Of a stretch of DNA of 55,784 nucleotides, positions 55,236 to 55,784 are shown one piece after another. Location of the stretch: assembly GCF_003184185.1 (NCBI RefSeq), contig NZ_QHJG01000029.1, positions 1-55,784 of the forward strand. The letters are read 5' to 3'. The position numbers and the translations under genes are program-made. Origin of the DNA: Legionella qingyii (GTDB lineage Bacteria; Pseudomonadota; Gammaproteobacteria; Legionellales; Legionellaceae). Under the pieces are notes generated by a model. It was not told the origin of the DNA, ran no database searches, and saw only the letters and a list, made by a program, of their open reading frames with translations. Positions within the stretch are counted from its first letter, which is position 1, and each line of letters begins with the position of its first letter.

Positions 55236-55784
55236 TTAGATCAGTGTCTGATTTAGTTCGACGCCACCTATACCTATATCTGTATATGTTCCTTGTAATG
55301 ATAGAGTCGCATCTGTTTGGCCTGAAATTATAGCAGTTGAACTATCTACTGTTGCAGTTGAACTATCTACTATTGCAGTTGAGCTATCTACTATTGCAGT
55401 CGAACTATCCACTGCGGTCACAGTTAAACTATCTGCTACTGTCATAGTTGAGCTATCTATTGTTGTAATAGTTGAACTGCTATCAGCAGCTGCCACACTT
55501 AAAACACTTTGTGCACTTACATCTAAAATACTATCTTGTGGAGTTAAGTCAATTGTGGGAACAAGTGCAGCGGAATCAAGAGAACTCCCAGTTAAAGCAC
55601 CTTGCAATGCGGGATCAGTTGCATATGCATAGTTTGTATCTCCTACAGTTTCAACAATACGATCAAGGCTCACCACTCCGGGACCTGACTCACCCCCTGC
55701 ATAAGCGAGTGAACCATCTAACGCTGTCGTAGTTGAACTATCTAACACTGCCGTTGTACCATCTAACAATGCGGTTGAACCATC
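55236..55784 (-). CDS. C-terminal part of a Ser/Thr/Asp-rich repetitive protein (cut by the window)
   Basis: The minus-strand frame is open from the window edge to a stop at 55236, about 182 residues, so the true start is outside. The edge sequence is built of short repeats such as DGSTALL, DGTTAVL and DSSTTTALDGS, and the C-terminal part has four exact-length copies of a 7-residue unit (VDSSTAI-like). Between them a less repetitive part (GPGVVSLDRIVETVGDTNYA) occurs. It has no cysteine. Such protein is usually an exported surface or effector repeat protein, but I cannot name it. A TTG at 55769 is only a chance start. Confidence 0.7.
   Translation of the reverse strand, partial: DGSTALLDGTTAVLDSSTTTALDGSLAYAGGESGPGVVSLDRIVETVGDTNYAYATDPALQGALTGSSLDSAALVPTIDLTPQDSILDVSAQSVLSVAAADSSSTITTIDSSTMTVADSLTVTAVDSSTAIVDSSTAIVDSSTATVDSSTAIISGQTDATLSLQGTYTDIGIGGVELNQTLI
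55330..55413 (-). repeat. Four tandem 21-bp coding repeats
   Basis: Units at 55330-55350, 55351-55371, 55372-55392 and 55393-55413 share GCAGTTGAACTATCTACT-like sequence and encode the heptad V-D-S-S-T-A-I or near variants. Being an exact multiple of three, unit gain or loss would keep the frame. Confidence 0.85.

Noticed and set aside
55330..55413. Repeats resembling a short CRISPR array
   Set aside because: Units are 21 bp without spacers, in frame, and encode a heptad inside an open frame.

Overview
The window is a stretch of chromosome from a Legionella species. It carries region I of the Dot/Icm type IVB secretion system (dotD-dotC-dotB, icmV-dotA, icmW-icmX). The proteins, especially IcmW, DotB, RpoH and IhfA, look Legionella-like throughout, the DNA is AT-rich, and short palindromic repeats typical of such genomes are scattered between genes. 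I cannot fix the species from sequence alone.

Layout. 1-9.1 kb: two alpha/beta hydrolases, then ftsY-ftsE-ftsX-rpoH (minus strand, the classic gammaproteobacterial order), divergent from two coupled M16 peptidase genes and rsmD. 9.3-19.3 kb: the Dot/Icm block. dotDCB and icmWX run on the plus strand, icmV-dotA on the minus strand. Between dotB and dotA lie a small aldolase-like remnant and an unrecognised 449-residue gene that is a good candidate for a secreted effector. 19.7-22.2 kb: a P1B-type ATPase whose usual catalytic motifs are altered. 22.4-31.1 kb: minus-strand housekeeping genes (a glycosyltransferase family 9 gene, a zinc-finger gene, miaA, mutL-amiB-tsaE-nnr, sspB, sspA). 31.2-33.9 kb: the cytochrome bc1 operon petABC. 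34.0-42.6 kb: rplM-rpsI, and the translation cluster thrS-infC-rpmI-rplT-pheS-pheT-ihfA followed by a small ferredoxin gene. 42.7-55.8 kb: tRNA-Val, an XRE-type regulator with a clear operator/promoter region, a TRIC-type channel, ppiB, tgt, nagZ, a cytochrome c5-dsbB pair, a VOC protein, a VanX-like dipeptidase, an HdeD-like protein, the hemC-hemD-hemX-hemY haem cluster (hemY frameshifted near its 3' end), and the C-terminal part of a repetitive protein cut by the window edge.

How the genes work together. DotC and DotD are outer-membrane lipoproteins of the secretion core, DotB is its cytoplasmic ATPase, DotA and IcmV are inner-membrane parts, IcmW is an effector chaperone and IcmX is periplasmic or secreted. 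FtsE/FtsX/FtsY/RpoH, the translation cluster, bc1 and Hem genes are ordinary core functions.

The points I rate most interesting are the degenerate P-type ATPase beside icmX, the candidate cysteine-protease-like effector between dotB and dotA, the mirrored motifs in the icmV/icmW divergent promoter, a 16-codon leader reading frame overlapping a terminator just before pheS, the alternating half-site operator before the XRE regulator, and a two-copy 120-bp inverted-repeat element.
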